From an uncultured Pelagibacteraceae bacterium (GTDB lineage Bacteria; Pseudomonadota; Alphaproteobacteria; Pelagibacterales; Pelagibacteraceae), in NCBI GenBank assembly GCA_902578255.1, contig CACHCH010000007.1:1-55771 (forward strand): a DNA stretch of 55,771 bases, given 5' to 3'. The notes under the pieces are model-generated. The model saw only the letters and a list, made by a program, of their open reading frames with translations. It ran no database searches and was not told the origin of the DNA. Numbering within the stretch: position 1 is the stretch's first letter; every line of letters begins with the position of its first letter. The position numbers were made by a program, and so were the translations under genes. Positions 40,476 through 48,985 of this stretch are shown here, piece after piece.

Positions 40476-41746
40476 CCTTTAGCAATTTTTTCAACTTGTT
40501 TATCTGAGATTTGAAAACCGTTTTGAACCCAAATTTCTTCTATCTTCTTCAATTTGTTTCCTAAAACTTTGCCCTCAGGAATATTATACTTTGACATAAG
40601 AATATTTGCCCCAACAGGTAAGGTTGGCAAATTTTTGTTATTATAAAAGTCAAGTAATTTTACCAGTTTTTTTTCTAATTTTTTTGAAATAAATAACTTA
40701 AAACTAATAATGTCAGTTACAGATTGCCTGCCATTAAAATAAAAAATTTTGTTCAAATTTTTTTCAGTAAAATAATTGATATTTACTTTTTGCTTATAAA
40801 AATTATCCACAAATTTTATTCTTTTTTGATCTTTATTAGAAATTTTAAATTTATATAAAAAATAATCTGCGTTATCCGTTCCATCAATAATTAATAATGA
40901 TATCAATAAAATAAAATCAATTTTAGATAAATTTTTCTGTGCGTGTGCATTTAACTTTTTAAAACTTCGAAGATTTTTTAATTGAGGGAAAATTATCTCT
41001 ATTAACTCAAGGCTTTCTTTATCCTTAAATAATTTAATAAACCCATCTGATTTTGTTAATTTTTTAAACTCCTCTAATAGTCTTTCAGAAGAAAGTTTTG
41101 AAATTCCTTCAATATTTTTTTTAACAGTTTTGAAAATTTCTAGCTCATGTTTGTGATTAGAATAATTTAAAAAGAAACGCAGGTATCTTAATATCCTTAA
41201 GTAATCCTCTTGAATTCTTTCCTCTGGATTTCCGATAAATTTTACAGTTCCACTTTCTAGGTCTTTTTTACCATTATGTGGATCAAACAAATTTCCATCT
41301 TTATCAGAATAAATTGCATTAATAGAAAAATCTCTACGATTAGAGTCATCCTTCCAGTCTAACGAAAATTTAACTTTAGCATGCCTTCCATCTGTTGAAA
41401 TATCTTTTCTAAGAGTGGTGATTTCATATTTTTGATCACTTATAATTGCAGTGATTGTCCCATGGTCTATTCCTGTTTCATAAAAGTTAATATTATTTTT
41501 TTTGAGTGCATTGCAAACTTCTGTGGGTGTTAAGTTTGTAGCTAAGTCAATATCATCTACTTCTTCTTTTTTTATAATCTTTCGAATACATCCACCAACA
41601 TATCTAACTTCGCTAGTTTCGTTAAAATTATTTATTGCGTCAAATACTTTATAGGCTGAAGTTTGTTGGGTAATTTTTTTTATCTTTTGACTTATATAAT
41701 TAAGATTTCTTGATCTGAAAAATATTTTATCTAATAATTTATCCAT
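40472..41746 (-). CDS. cca: CCA tRNA nucleotidyltransferase
   Basis: Adds or repairs the 3' CCA of tRNAs. The 424-residue class II nucleotidyltransferase has the head-domain signature VRYVGGCIRKIIKKEEVDDIDLATNLTP (pieces; catalytic D-x-D in VDDIDLA), GIDHGTITAII, and the RRDFSINAIY motif, followed by a helical RNA-binding region with the neck block RIQEDYLRILRYLRFF. It could be a poly(A)-polymerase-like paralogue, but this is less likely. ATG at 41746 is only 3 bases beyond the encoded CCA of tRNA-Gln on the same strand, leaving no room for a ribosome-binding site outside the tRNA. Confidence 0.9.
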   Translation of the reverse strand: MDKLLDKIFFRSRNLNYISQKIKKITQQTSAYKVFDAINNFNETSEVRYVGGCIRKIIKKEEVDDIDLATNLTPTEVCNALKKNNINFYETGIDHGTITAIISDQKYEITTLRKDISTDGRHAKVKFSLDWKDDSNRRDFSINAIYSDKDGNLFDPHNGKKDLESGTVKFIGNPEERIQEDYLRILRYLRFFLNYSNHKHELEIFKTVKKNIEGISKLSSERLLEEFKKLTKSDGFIKLFKDKESLELIEIIFPQLKNLRSFKKLNAHAQKNLSKIDFILLISLLIIDGTDNADYFLYKFKISNKDQKRIKFVDNFYKQKVNINYFTEKNLNKIFYFNGRQSVTDIISFKLFISKKLEKKLVKLLDFYNNKNLPTLPVGANILMSKYNIPEGKVLGNKLKKIEEIWVQNGFQISDKQVEKIAKG

Positions 41747-41749
41747 ATA

Positions 41750-41823
41750 TGGCTGGGGCGCTAGGATTCGAACCTAGGATGCCGGTACCAAAAACCAGTG
41801 CCTTACCGCTTGGCTACGCCCCA
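41750..41823 (-). tRNA. tRNA-Gln(TTG)
   Basis: The minus strand folds as acceptor TGGGGCG/CGCCCCA, D arm with AGCGGTA loop, anticodon stem CTGGT/ACCGG with loop TTTTGGT (anticodon TTG), T arm CCTAG-GTTCGAAT-like with standard TTCGAAT loop, discriminator G and an encoded CCA at 41750-41752. U1-A72 and G73 are glutamine-tRNA identity features. It is embedded between ispE (33 bases upstream) and cca (3 bases downstream) on the same strand, with no terminator on either side. Confidence 0.95.
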
Positions 41824-41856
41824 ATATTGTTTTCATATAGCACAAAAAATCAGAAT

Positions 41857-42702
41857 TTATATAGTTTTTGATACATTGCACCAATAATTTTTAAATTTTC
41901 TTTTAAACTGTATCTTTGCCAACTTGCAATCTTTTGAGTATTGATAATAAGCACAAATAGCTGATCCAGAACCAGTCATCCTAACAAATAAGGGACTATT
42001 AAGGTTTTTCAAAAATAACTTTATGTTTTTTAGTCGCGGGTATTTTAAAAAAGCTATTTTCTCAAGAGCATTAACTTGCTGAATTAAATAGTTTGAACTG
42101 AACATTTGTTTTTTTGGAGAATTGAAGTTTGGTTTAGTGAACTTTCTAACTCCAGAGTATATTTTTTTTGTAGAACATCCAAAGTTAGGTTTAACCAACA
42201 AAGTATTATATTTAGGACACTTTGTGAATTTTTTAATTTGGTTATTTGCTTTCAAGATAGAGCTAGAAAAATTTATTCCTAATATCACATCAGATCCAAT
42301 TGAATTACATAGTTTTTCTATCTTTATTTTTGTGAGTTTTATAATTTTTTTTTTTATAAAAAAATTTAATATCGTTGCTGCATTCATGGACCCACCACCA
42401 AGTCCTGCCTCTTGTGGGATATTTTTTTTAATACTTATTTTAAATTTTTTATTTTTTAATAAATTGGATCTATCGAGTAAATCTAGTAACTTTTGAACTG
42501 TATTTTCTCTTTTTATATTCTTTGAAAATTTTCCATAAAAAGAAATTTTGTGATTATTGGACTTTATATTTTGGATAGAAATCAAATCGTGTAAATCAAT
42601 AAATGAAACAATGCTCTCAATTTTATGCATTGAGTTTCTTTTTCCTGTTATATTTAGTGATAAATTAATTTTAGCATAAGATTTAAGATAATTATTACTC
42701 AT
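41857..42702 (-). CDS. ispE: 4-diphosphocytidyl-2-C-methyl-D-erythritol kinase
   Basis: GHMP-family kinase of the non-mevalonate isoprenoid pathway. The 281-residue protein has SYAKINLSLNITGKR (catalytic-Lys region), a glycine-rich ATP loop KKNIPQEAGLGGGSMNAAT (near 93-111), NSIGSDVILGI and the C-terminal VRMTGSGSAICAYY. It supplies precursors for ubiquinone, undecaprenol and carotenoids such as those made by CrtI at the window's end. ATG at 42702 directly abuts the TPR gene stop. tRNA-Gln follows 33 bases downstream. Confidence 0.94.
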   Translation of the reverse strand: MSNNYLKSYAKINLSLNITGKRNSMHKIESIVSFIDLHDLISIQNIKSNNHKISFYGKFSKNIKRENTVQKLLDLLDRSNLLKNKKFKISIKKNIPQEAGLGGGSMNAATILNFFIKKKIIKLTKIKIEKLCNSIGSDVILGINFSSSILKANNQIKKFTKCPKYNTLLVKPNFGCSTKKIYSGVRKFTKPNFNSPKKQMFSSNYLIQQVNALEKIAFLKYPRLKNIKLFLKNLNSPLFVRMTGSGSAICAYYQYSKDCKLAKIQFKRKFKNYWCNVSKTI

Positions 42703-44388
42703 TTAGGAATTTTTAAGGCCTTCAATTACTTTAATATTTATTTCATTCCTCATACTGTCTTCAGTATCATCAAACTTTAAAACATTATTCCAAAAATATC
42801 GTGCTTGTATTTTACGATTTAATTTCCACAATATATCTCCATAATGATCGTTCACTATTGGATCATCAGGCATCAATTCCACCGCCCTTTTAAGATATTT
42901 TTCAGCCTCAATGTAATCATCTATAAGATAATAAGCCCATCCAATTGAGTCGATAATATAAGGATCATTACTTTTTGACTCGTATGCTCTTTTCAACATT
43001 TCCATTGCTTCATCAATTTTATAATCACGTTCTAACCACGAATAGGCTAGATAATTGAGAACATAAGCGTCATCAGGATTAATTTTTAAAGAGTTGAGTA
43101 AATCCTCGTCTGATTTTTTATAATCTCCCAACCTCTCATGGCTCCCCCCTCTTCGGTAAAATAAATCTGCTCTAAGCTCAGATTGCTCATCTAGTGTTTC
43201 AATAATTTTAGAGTAATATTCAATCGCTTTTTCATAATTTTTTGAATTTTTATAAAAATTTGCAACATCAAATATCATTTTTAAATTTGGATTATCTATT
43301 TGGCTAAATTTTACATTGATAAATTGAATTGCGTTTTCATAATCTTGCTGCTCTACAATTATTTGGGCTTCTTTCTTTATTCTAAACCAATAATAAAACT
43401 CGTCTTTTTTATTAAATTTTTTAATAATTTTTTTAACTTTACTAAATTCTTCATTTAAATAAAAATTTTCTGCAACCAAAGATAAATTAAACTCAAACTT
43501 TGGATTTAAATAATTTGATAAATTTAAATAAAAATTAGATTTTTCAAAATTGTCTTGGGATGAATAGAGATTGGATACTAAAAATAAAAACTCTGAAACA
43601 ACATCTTTGTGATTTTGACACGAAAAAATTTTATTAAATTCCTTAAATTTTTTATTCTCTACCCAACTTTTACTTTGAGATAATAGAATAGTTGAATTTA
43701 TATAGTCAAATTGACTAACAACATTTTCTGCTGCATTTATTTTATTTTTATCAATTAAATAATTAAGGTAAAAAAAGATATATCTAGAATAATCTCCTTC
43801 TTGACTATTAATTAAATTAAGAAAATAAGCTCCAGTCTTTTCATCGTTTAAATAACATCTTTGAAAAGTTTCGGCTATTAAAGACAAATTTCCAAAATTT
43901 TTTTTATTATTTAAAATCTTTTTATTTTTAAAAGTGTAAATGTATTGTTTTAAAGTCTCAAAAATTACCAAGTTTATTCTATTTTGATCTTGAAATTTTA
44001 AGCTTTGAGTTAAATATTCATCTGCCTCGTCAAAATTATTTTTTTTTATGCTATCAATAATTAAAATTAAATATGCGTCATAAAAATCTGCATTGTCTTT
44101 ATTACCATTATTTTTGATCACATTAATTGCTTGTGGAACTTTGTTGTCTAAAACTAATGAATTTACATACCTTTTTAAATATGTGTCATGTTTGTTAAGT
44201 AAAACTTTTGTAAGATTAAAAAATTTTAATGCTTTAGAGTTATTTTGATTTTCAAATGCAATAACTCCTGAAAAATAATTTGATAAATCCCTAGAATTAA
44301 AGTCATTAAAAGTAGTACTTTTAGAATATATGGGTGTCTGATAGAATAATCCAAAAATAAATAGTAGTTTTATTAATTTTTTTAACAT
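42703..44388 (-). CDS. Exported TPR-repeat protein
   Basis: The 561-residue protein has a signal peptide (MLKKLIKLLFIFGLFYQTPIYS) and a long helical repeat region. Clear TPR units lie in the C-terminal half: NYEKAIEYYSKII, RADLFYRRGGSHERLGDYKKSDEDLLNSLKINPDD (pieces), YVLNYLAYSWLERD, IDSIGWAYYLIDDYIEAEKYLKRAVELMPDDP (pieces), and NDHYGDILWKLNRKIQARYFW. The location is probably periplasmic. Its role is unknown; a TPR protein upstream of ispE is a repeated alphaproteobacterial arrangement. ATG at 44388, 11 bases from the divergent UDG start. Confidence 0.88.
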   Translation of the reverse strand: MLKKLIKLLFIFGLFYQTPIYSKSTTFNDFNSRDLSNYFSGVIAFENQNNSKALKFFNLTKVLLNKHDTYLKRYVNSLVLDNKVPQAINVIKNNGNKDNADFYDAYLILIIDSIKKNNFDEADEYLTQSLKFQDQNRINLVIFETLKQYIYTFKNKKILNNKKNFGNLSLIAETFQRCYLNDEKTGAYFLNLINSQEGDYSRYIFFYLNYLIDKNKINAAENVVSQFDYINSTILLSQSKSWVENKKFKEFNKIFSCQNHKDVVSEFLFLVSNLYSSQDNFEKSNFYLNLSNYLNPKFEFNLSLVAENFYLNEEFSKVKKIIKKFNKKDEFYYWFRIKKEAQIIVEQQDYENAIQFINVKFSQIDNPNLKMIFDVANFYKNSKNYEKAIEYYSKIIETLDEQSELRADLFYRRGGSHERLGDYKKSDEDLLNSLKINPDDAYVLNYLAYSWLERDYKIDEAMEMLKRAYESKSNDPYIIDSIGWAYYLIDDYIEAEKYLKRAVELMPDDPIVNDHYGDILWKLNRKIQARYFWNNVLKFDDTEDSMRNEINIKVIEGLKNS

Positions 44389-44399
44389 TTAATCATTGT

Positions 44400-45122
44400 A
44401 TGACTAAAAAAGTAATAAATCAAAATGACAAATTTAAGGAAGAATTGATTAATACAATTGAACCAAACTTTGTTTTTAACGATAAACCAATAAACAGATT
44501 TATTAACAATGATACAAAACTTGACGATAATCACTCTAAAAACAAGAGTGAGTTACTGCTAAAACTAAAAAAACAAATCAATTCAATTGAAAATTGTAAA
44601 TTGAAAGAAAATTCAAGAAATTTAATTCTAGGAGATGGAAATATTAACAGTCCAATAATGTTAATTGGTGAAGCCCCAGGTTTAGAAGAAGATAGTAATG
44701 CTAATACCTTTATGGGCGAAGTTGGAGAGCTCCTTGATAAAATGCTGCTGGCTATCGAGATAAAAAGAAAAAATATTTATTGTAGTTATTCAATAAATTT
44801 TAGACCTCCAGAAGACAGAAAACCAACGTCAGTAGAGATCAAAAGATATTCTGTGTTTTTAAAAGAGCATATATCGGTAATTGAGCCAAAAATTGTTATT
44901 TTAATGGGTAGCACTGCTATGGAGGCTGTTACAGGAATTAATGGTAAAATTTCAAGTGAAAGAGGAAAATGGAAGGAGGTCATACTAAATGGTCGAACTT
45001 ATCCTTTGATGATAACTTTTAATCCTTCATATTTAATAAGGTTTCCAGAAAACAAGAAATACTCATGGGAAGATCTAAAAAAAATAAGACAGAAGATAAA
45101 AGATTTAAATTTAACAGTTTAA
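44400..45122 (+). CDS. Uracil-DNA glycosylase, family 4/5-like
   Basis: Removes uracil from DNA. The 240-residue protein has motif A MLIGEAPGLEED (near 88), a GELLDKML segment, INFRPPEDRKPT, and motif B ITFNPSYLIRFP, with N208 where family 4 enzymes usually show His. The Cys positions that hold the 4Fe-4S cluster in family 4 enzymes are mostly missing (single Cys in ENCKLK; F in NFRPP), as I recall also for other alphaproteobacterial members. An extended, charged N-terminus of about 75 residues has no obvious motif. ATG at 44400. Its stop overlaps the rnhB ATG (TAATG). Confidence 0.86.
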   Translation: MTKKVINQNDKFKEELINTIEPNFVFNDKPINRFINNDTKLDDNHSKNKSELLLKLKKQINSIENCKLKENSRNLILGDGNINSPIMLIGEAPGLEEDSNANTFMGEVGELLDKMLLAIEIKRKNIYCSYSINFRPPEDRKPTSVEIKRYSVFLKEHISVIEPKIVILMGSTAMEAVTGINGKISSERGKWKEVILNGRTYPLMITFNPSYLIRFPENKKYSWEDLKKIRQKIKDLNLTV

Positions 45123-45694
45123 TGAAAATAATCGCAGGTGTAGACGAAGTTGGTCGAGGAAGTTTAATTGGACCAGTTTATGCAGCAGCTGTTATTTTGA
45201 ATAAATCAGTTAATTCTAAAATACTTAAAGATTCTAAAACACTAACTAAGGAAAAAAGAGAAATTTTATTTAAATACATCAAAAAAAATTCTATTTGGGC
45301 TACTGGTAAAGCCTCTGTTAAAGAAATAGATAAAATAAATATTCTTCAAGCAAGTTTACTTGCCATGAAAAGAGCAATAAAAAAACTTAAAAAAAAACCT
45401 TCACAAGTTTTAATAGATGGAAATAAATTACCAGATTTAAAAAATTACAACTTAAGAGGAATAGTAAAAGGTGACCAAAAAATACCCTCAATTTCAGCGG
45501 CATCCATCATTGCTAAAGTAACTAGAGATAATCTTATAATAACATTATCAAAAAAAAACAAAGGATATCATTGGGATCAAAATTTTGGGTACGGAACTAT
45601 TCAGCATTTAAAGGCAATAAAAAAGCTTGGTGTTAACAAGCATCACAGAAAAACATTTTCACCAATATCAAAACTTAAGAAACACAATATCTAG
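45122..45694 (+). CDS. rnhB: Ribonuclease HII
   Basis: Cleaves RNA in RNA-DNA hybrids and single misincorporated ribonucleotides. From ATG at 45122 the product is 190 residues: IIAGVDEVGRGSLIGPVYAAA (split; D8, E9), VLIDGNKLPD, IVKGDQKIPSISAASIIAKVTRD (pieces), and GYGTIQHLKAIKKLGVNKHHR. The in-frame ATG at 45065 would add 19 residues that overlap the UDG gene and lie outside the family; the TAATG overlap start at 45122 is the better choice. Confidence 0.95.
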   Translation: MKIIAGVDEVGRGSLIGPVYAAAVILNKSVNSKILKDSKTLTKEKREILFKYIKKNSIWATGKASVKEIDKINILQASLLAMKRAIKKLKKKPSQVLIDGNKLPDLKNYNLRGIVKGDQKIPSISAASIIAKVTRDNLIITLSKKNKGYHWDQNFGYGTIQHLKAIKKLGVNKHHRKTFSPISKLKKHNI

Positions 45695-45721
45695 TTATCT
45701 TAAATTTTAATCACACAAATC

Positions 45722-45774
45722 GAGTCTAAATATTTCAATCTCAGGTTGACCGTAGAATCCATTTGGAGTCTAAT
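45722..45774 (+). promoter_or_regulatory. ccrM promoter carrying three GANTC sites
   Basis: A near-consensus sigma-70 promoter: -35 TTGACC at 45746-45751, 17-base spacer, -10 TCTAAT at 45769-45774, each 5 of 6 matches, placing the start near 45781, a few bases before the ATG at 45787. Three GANTC sites, the target of the encoded enzyme, occur within 49 bases: GAGTC 45722-45726, GAATC 45755-45759 (in the spacer) and GAGTC 45766-45770 (overlapping the -10). Methylation-sensitive autoregulation is inferred; methylated GANTC sites at the ccrM promoter are known in Caulobacter. Confidence 0.6.
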
Positions 45775-45786
45775 TATTTTTTAAAA

Positions 45787-46857
45787 ATGAAAACTGATTT
45801 CAAAAATAAAATTATTAACGGAGATAGTCTCGAAGAATTAAAAAAAATTCCACGTGAAACTTTTGATTTAATTTTTGCAGACCCACCATACAATCTTCAA
45901 TTGAAAAGCGAATTGATAAGACCAGACAGATCTAAAGTAGATGCTGTAAATGACAAATGGGATCAGTTCGAAAATTTCAAAAAATACGATGAGTTTACAT
46001 ATGAGTGGTTATCAGAGTGTAAAAGAATTTTAAAAAAAGATGGAGCAATATGGGTTATTGGAAGTTATCACAATATTTTTAGAGTAGGAACTGCAATTCA
46101 AAATTTAGGATTTTGGATTTTAAACGATGTGATTTGGAATAAAAATAATCCAATGCCTAATTTTAGAGGAACACGATTTACCAATGCACATGAAACTTTA
46201 ATTTGGGCATGTAAAAGTGAAAAATCAAAATATACATTTAATTATCAATCACTAAAATGTTTAAATGATGATTTACAAATGAGATCAAACTGGGATCTTC
46301 CAATTTGCAGCGGCGCAGAAAGATTGAAGAAAAATGGCAAAAAAGTGCATTCAACTCAAAAACCAGAGGCTTTACTGCATAGAGTTTTGTTAGCATCTTC
46401 GAATAAAGATGACATGATTTTAGACCCCTTTTTAGGCTCAGGAACAACAGCAACCGTTGCGAAAAAACTTGGTAGGAATTATTTTGGTATAGAAAAAGAA
46501 AAAAATTATTTCAAAGCTGCAGAAAAAAGAATTAAAAATACAAAACCTATTGAAGATGATTTACTTGATACTCTTAAAAATAATAGATCAAAACCTAGAA
46601 TACCATTTGGATCATTAGTGGAACTTGGAATAATTAAGCCAGGTACTAACATTTTTGATAATAAGAAAAAAATTAATGCAAAAATTTTAGCTGACGGAAG
46701 TATAAAGCATAACAAATCTGAGGGCTCTATTCATAAAGTTGCAGCTACTATTTTAGGTGCTGAAAGTTGCAATGGATGGACGTATTGGCATTGTGATATT
46801 AATGGCAGAATATATCCAATAGACTACTTGAGGCAAAGATTAATCTCAAAAAATTAA
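45787..46857 (+). CDS. ccrM: CcrM-type adenine-N6 DNA methyltransferase (GANTC)
   Basis: Solitary cell-cycle methylase of alphaproteobacteria, methylating the A in GANTC. From ATG at 45787 the product is 356 residues: motif IV DPPYNLQL (D32), WLSECKRILKKDGAIWVIGSYHNI (pieces), HETLIWACK, HSTQKPEALLHRVLLASS (motif X/I region), DPFLGSGTTATVAKKLGRNYFGIE (pieces, SAM site), and a C-terminal RAMA-type domain from about residue 270 (GSLVELGIIKPGTNIF; GWTYWHCDINGRIYPIDYLR), as in CcrM. The in-frame TTG at 45763 is less likely a start. No restriction partner is adjacent. It shares a TTAA stop with the convergent FAD monooxygenase. Confidence 0.95.
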   Translation: MKTDFKNKIINGDSLEELKKIPRETFDLIFADPPYNLQLKSELIRPDRSKVDAVNDKWDQFENFKKYDEFTYEWLSECKRILKKDGAIWVIGSYHNIFRVGTAIQNLGFWILNDVIWNKNNPMPNFRGTRFTNAHETLIWACKSEKSKYTFNYQSLKCLNDDLQMRSNWDLPICSGAERLKKNGKKVHSTQKPEALLHRVLLASSNKDDMILDPFLGSGTTATVAKKLGRNYFGIEKEKNYFKAAEKRIKNTKPIEDDLLDTLKNNRSKPRIPFGSLVELGIIKPGTNIFDNKKKINAKILADGSIKHNKSEGSIHKVAATILGAESCNGWTYWHCDINGRIYPIDYLRQRLISKN

Positions 46858-48005
46858 TTATTGTAAATTTTTCCTAAATAATTTTCTAAGAATTTTTTGT
46901 TCTTAGTTAATATTTTTAATCCAATATTCCTAAAGAACACAATAATTGGATTTGATACATGAAAAGCAAATTGATTTAGTTTTGATCTATTATTAATCAT
47001 TTTTATTCTTGAAACTCTATTAATATAATAATCAGTTTTGCTACTTATTATGCTTTCAAATAGTTCTGATGCACCTTCAATAGATTGTGAGGCTCCTTGT
47101 GCAAAAGAAGGTGGAAAGGCAAAAAAGGCGTCTCCAACAAGATGAATATTTTCATCTGATTTATGAAAAGCTTTACTAACAAAAACTGGGAAGCACTTTA
47201 TACTATTTAGGTTATTTAAAATTGAAGAAGAAATTTTATTTTGTAATTTTTTTTTAATTTCATTAATAAAAACTTTTTCTTCAAAAAGGCCATAGTTTTT
47301 AATCTCATTTGCGGTTAGTTGATGCTTTAAAACTCCAATAAAATTCAATTCTCCACTAATATTATCAATTGGATAAATAACATAATGAAAATCAGGACCA
47401 ACAAATAAAGAAATGTTCATTTCATTTAAACTAATTAAGTTAGCCCGTGGGATTTTACCTCTAATTGCAATACAATTATTATAAGTTGGTTGAACTTGAT
47501 TATTAGAAATTAAGGATTTTCCTTTAGAAAAAATACCATCAGATATAATTAGATGGTCACAAATAAAATTTTGATTGTTGTTAAAGGTTAAATTTATTTG
47601 ATCATTTTTTTTTTCGATTTTCTCAATGCTATGTTCAAATTTTACAAACTGCTCATCTAGTTTATTTTTTAAAAATTCAACTAATACAGATCTTTTCATT
47701 GTGGTGTATTTACAATCTTCAGAATTATATTCAGAAATATTCAAATCAGATATTTTTTTTTGTTTTTTAATTTCATAAAAATCAATTTTTTCAGGATTAA
47801 ACTTTTCCTTCTTTTCTATTTCATTAAATCCAATTTTGTTTAAAAGCTTGATACTATTAGTTGAAAGTTGAATTCCATACCCCTCTTCTAACTCTATTGA
47901 GTGTTTTTTTTCAAATATTGTAACTTGATAATTGAGATTTTCTCTAAATAAATTAGCAATAAATAAACCTGAAATTCCTGCTCCTATAATTCCAATTTTT
48001 TTCAT
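46854..48005 (-). CDS. FAD-dependent monooxygenase (UbiH/PHBH-like)
   Basis: The 383-residue flavoprotein has the N-terminal FAD motif IGIIGAGISGLFIANLF, a following YGIQLSTNSIKLLNKIGF, KRSVLVEFL (dinucleotide contact Arg), DHLIISDGIFS (DG motif) and the second FAD motif HLVGDAFFAFPPSFAQGASQSIEGA (pieces; His of the usual GDAAH replaced). Such class A monooxygenases hydroxylate aromatics, including ubiquinone precursors in the UbiH/UbiL group. The substrate here is not determined. ATG at 48005; the start overlaps the mutY stop by 4 bases. Confidence 0.83.
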   Translation of the reverse strand: MKKIGIIGAGISGLFIANLFRENLNYQVTIFEKKHSIELEEGYGIQLSTNSIKLLNKIGFNEIEKKEKFNPEKIDFYEIKKQKKISDLNISEYNSEDCKYTTMKRSVLVEFLKNKLDEQFVKFEHSIEKIEKKNDQINLTFNNNQNFICDHLIISDGIFSKGKSLISNNQVQPTYNNCIAIRGKIPRANLISLNEMNISLFVGPDFHYVIYPIDNISGELNFIGVLKHQLTANEIKNYGLFEEKVFINEIKKKLQNKISSSILNNLNSIKCFPVFVSKAFHKSDENIHLVGDAFFAFPPSFAQGASQSIEGASELFESIISSKTDYYINRVSRIKMINNRSKLNQFAFHVSNPIIVFFRNIGLKILTKNKKFLENYLGKIYNN

Positions 48006-48985
48006 TTATTACTTTCTAGGTATCTAACAATTCTTTTTGTAAAAGTTGGCAATGTATAGTTTTTTAACTTCTTAGGATCGATCCAGTGGGAAGTTGGCAA
48101 TGAAACTACTTTATTCTTATGTTCAATTTTTATATTCATATTCATATTTGACATCTTGAAATTAACTATATCTGTTGAACTTATAGGCTTTGATAGTTCT
48201 TGCATGGGAAAAATACTAAATCTTTTCAAAAAATTAAATTTAGTATTTTTAATCAAAAGATATTTATTTTTATCTTTATATACTTTTAGTAAATAATATT
48301 TATTGATATTCTTTTTTTTAATTTTATTAAGTAGAAAATCTTTTTTTTTTAAAGCAATACAGTTATTTGAAATTGGACATTGTTCACAATGAGGATTATT
48401 TGGTTTACAGATTAAAGCTCCTAGTTCCATTAAGGCTTGAGCATAATCACTTGCTCTATTCGAATATCCAAAGATTTTTTTTTTCTCAATTAAGTTCTCT
48501 TTATTAACTTCATTTTTTTTTTTTAAATATAAATATCTTTTAAGAACTCTTTCAATGTTTCCATCTAAAGGGATAATGCGTTTATTAAAAGCTATAGCTG
48601 ATATTGCGCTCGCAGTGTAATCACCAATTCCTGGAAGAGATTTTAAATCTGAATAGTTTCTTGGAAGTTTTTTATCAAATTTTTTAATAACTAATAAAGC
48701 AGTTTTTTTTAAGTTTCTAACCCTAGAATAATAGCCAAGCCCCTCCCAAAGCTTAATCAGTTTTTGGTTTTCGAAATTTGCTAAAGTCTCTAAGTCAGGG
48801 ATATTTTTAATAAATCTATTAAAGTAAGGGATTACTGTTGCTACCTGAGTTTGCTGTAACATAAATTCACTAACTAATGTGTAATATTGCTTTTTTTTAT
48901 CAGAGACTTTTTTTCTCCAGGGTAAAACTCGCTTATTTATGTCATACCAATTAAGAATTTTATTTGTTATTATTTGATCTTTCAT
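48002..48985 (-). CDS. mutY: A/G-specific adenine DNA glycosylase
   Basis: Removes adenine mispaired with 8-oxoguanine. From ATG at 48985 the product is 327 residues: LPWRKK, SEFMLQQTQVATVIPYF (catalytic Glu), LWEGLGYYSRVRNLKKTA, HhH with LPGIGDYTASAISAIAF and catalytic Asp in IPLDGNIERVLKR, the 4Fe-4S loop C-x6-C-x2-C-x5-C (CKPNNPHCEQCPISNNC), and a reduced C-terminal NUDIX-like 8-oxoG domain ending LPTFTKRIVRYL. A longer frame opening at a TTG (49030) would overlap dciA and is rejected. Its start codon touches the divergent dciA start codon at CATATG. Confidence 0.95.
   Translation of the reverse strand: MKDQIITNKILNWYDINKRVLPWRKKVSDKKKQYYTLVSEFMLQQTQVATVIPYFNRFIKNIPDLETLANFENQKLIKLWEGLGYYSRVRNLKKTALLVIKKFDKKLPRNYSDLKSLPGIGDYTASAISAIAFNKRIIPLDGNIERVLKRYLYLKKKNEVNKENLIEKKKIFGYSNRASDYAQALMELGALICKPNNPHCEQCPISNNCIALKKKDFLLNKIKKKNINKYYLLKVYKDKNKYLLIKNTKFNFLKRFSIFPMQELSKPISSTDIVNFKMSNMNMNIKIEHKNKVVSLPTSHWIDPKKLKNYTLPTFTKRIVRYLESNK

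Noticed and set aside
42122..42496. 124-codon hydrophobic open frame antisense to ispE
   Set aside because: The hydrophobic look comes from complementing Lys/Asn-rich codons. ispE on the other strand has full family motifs.
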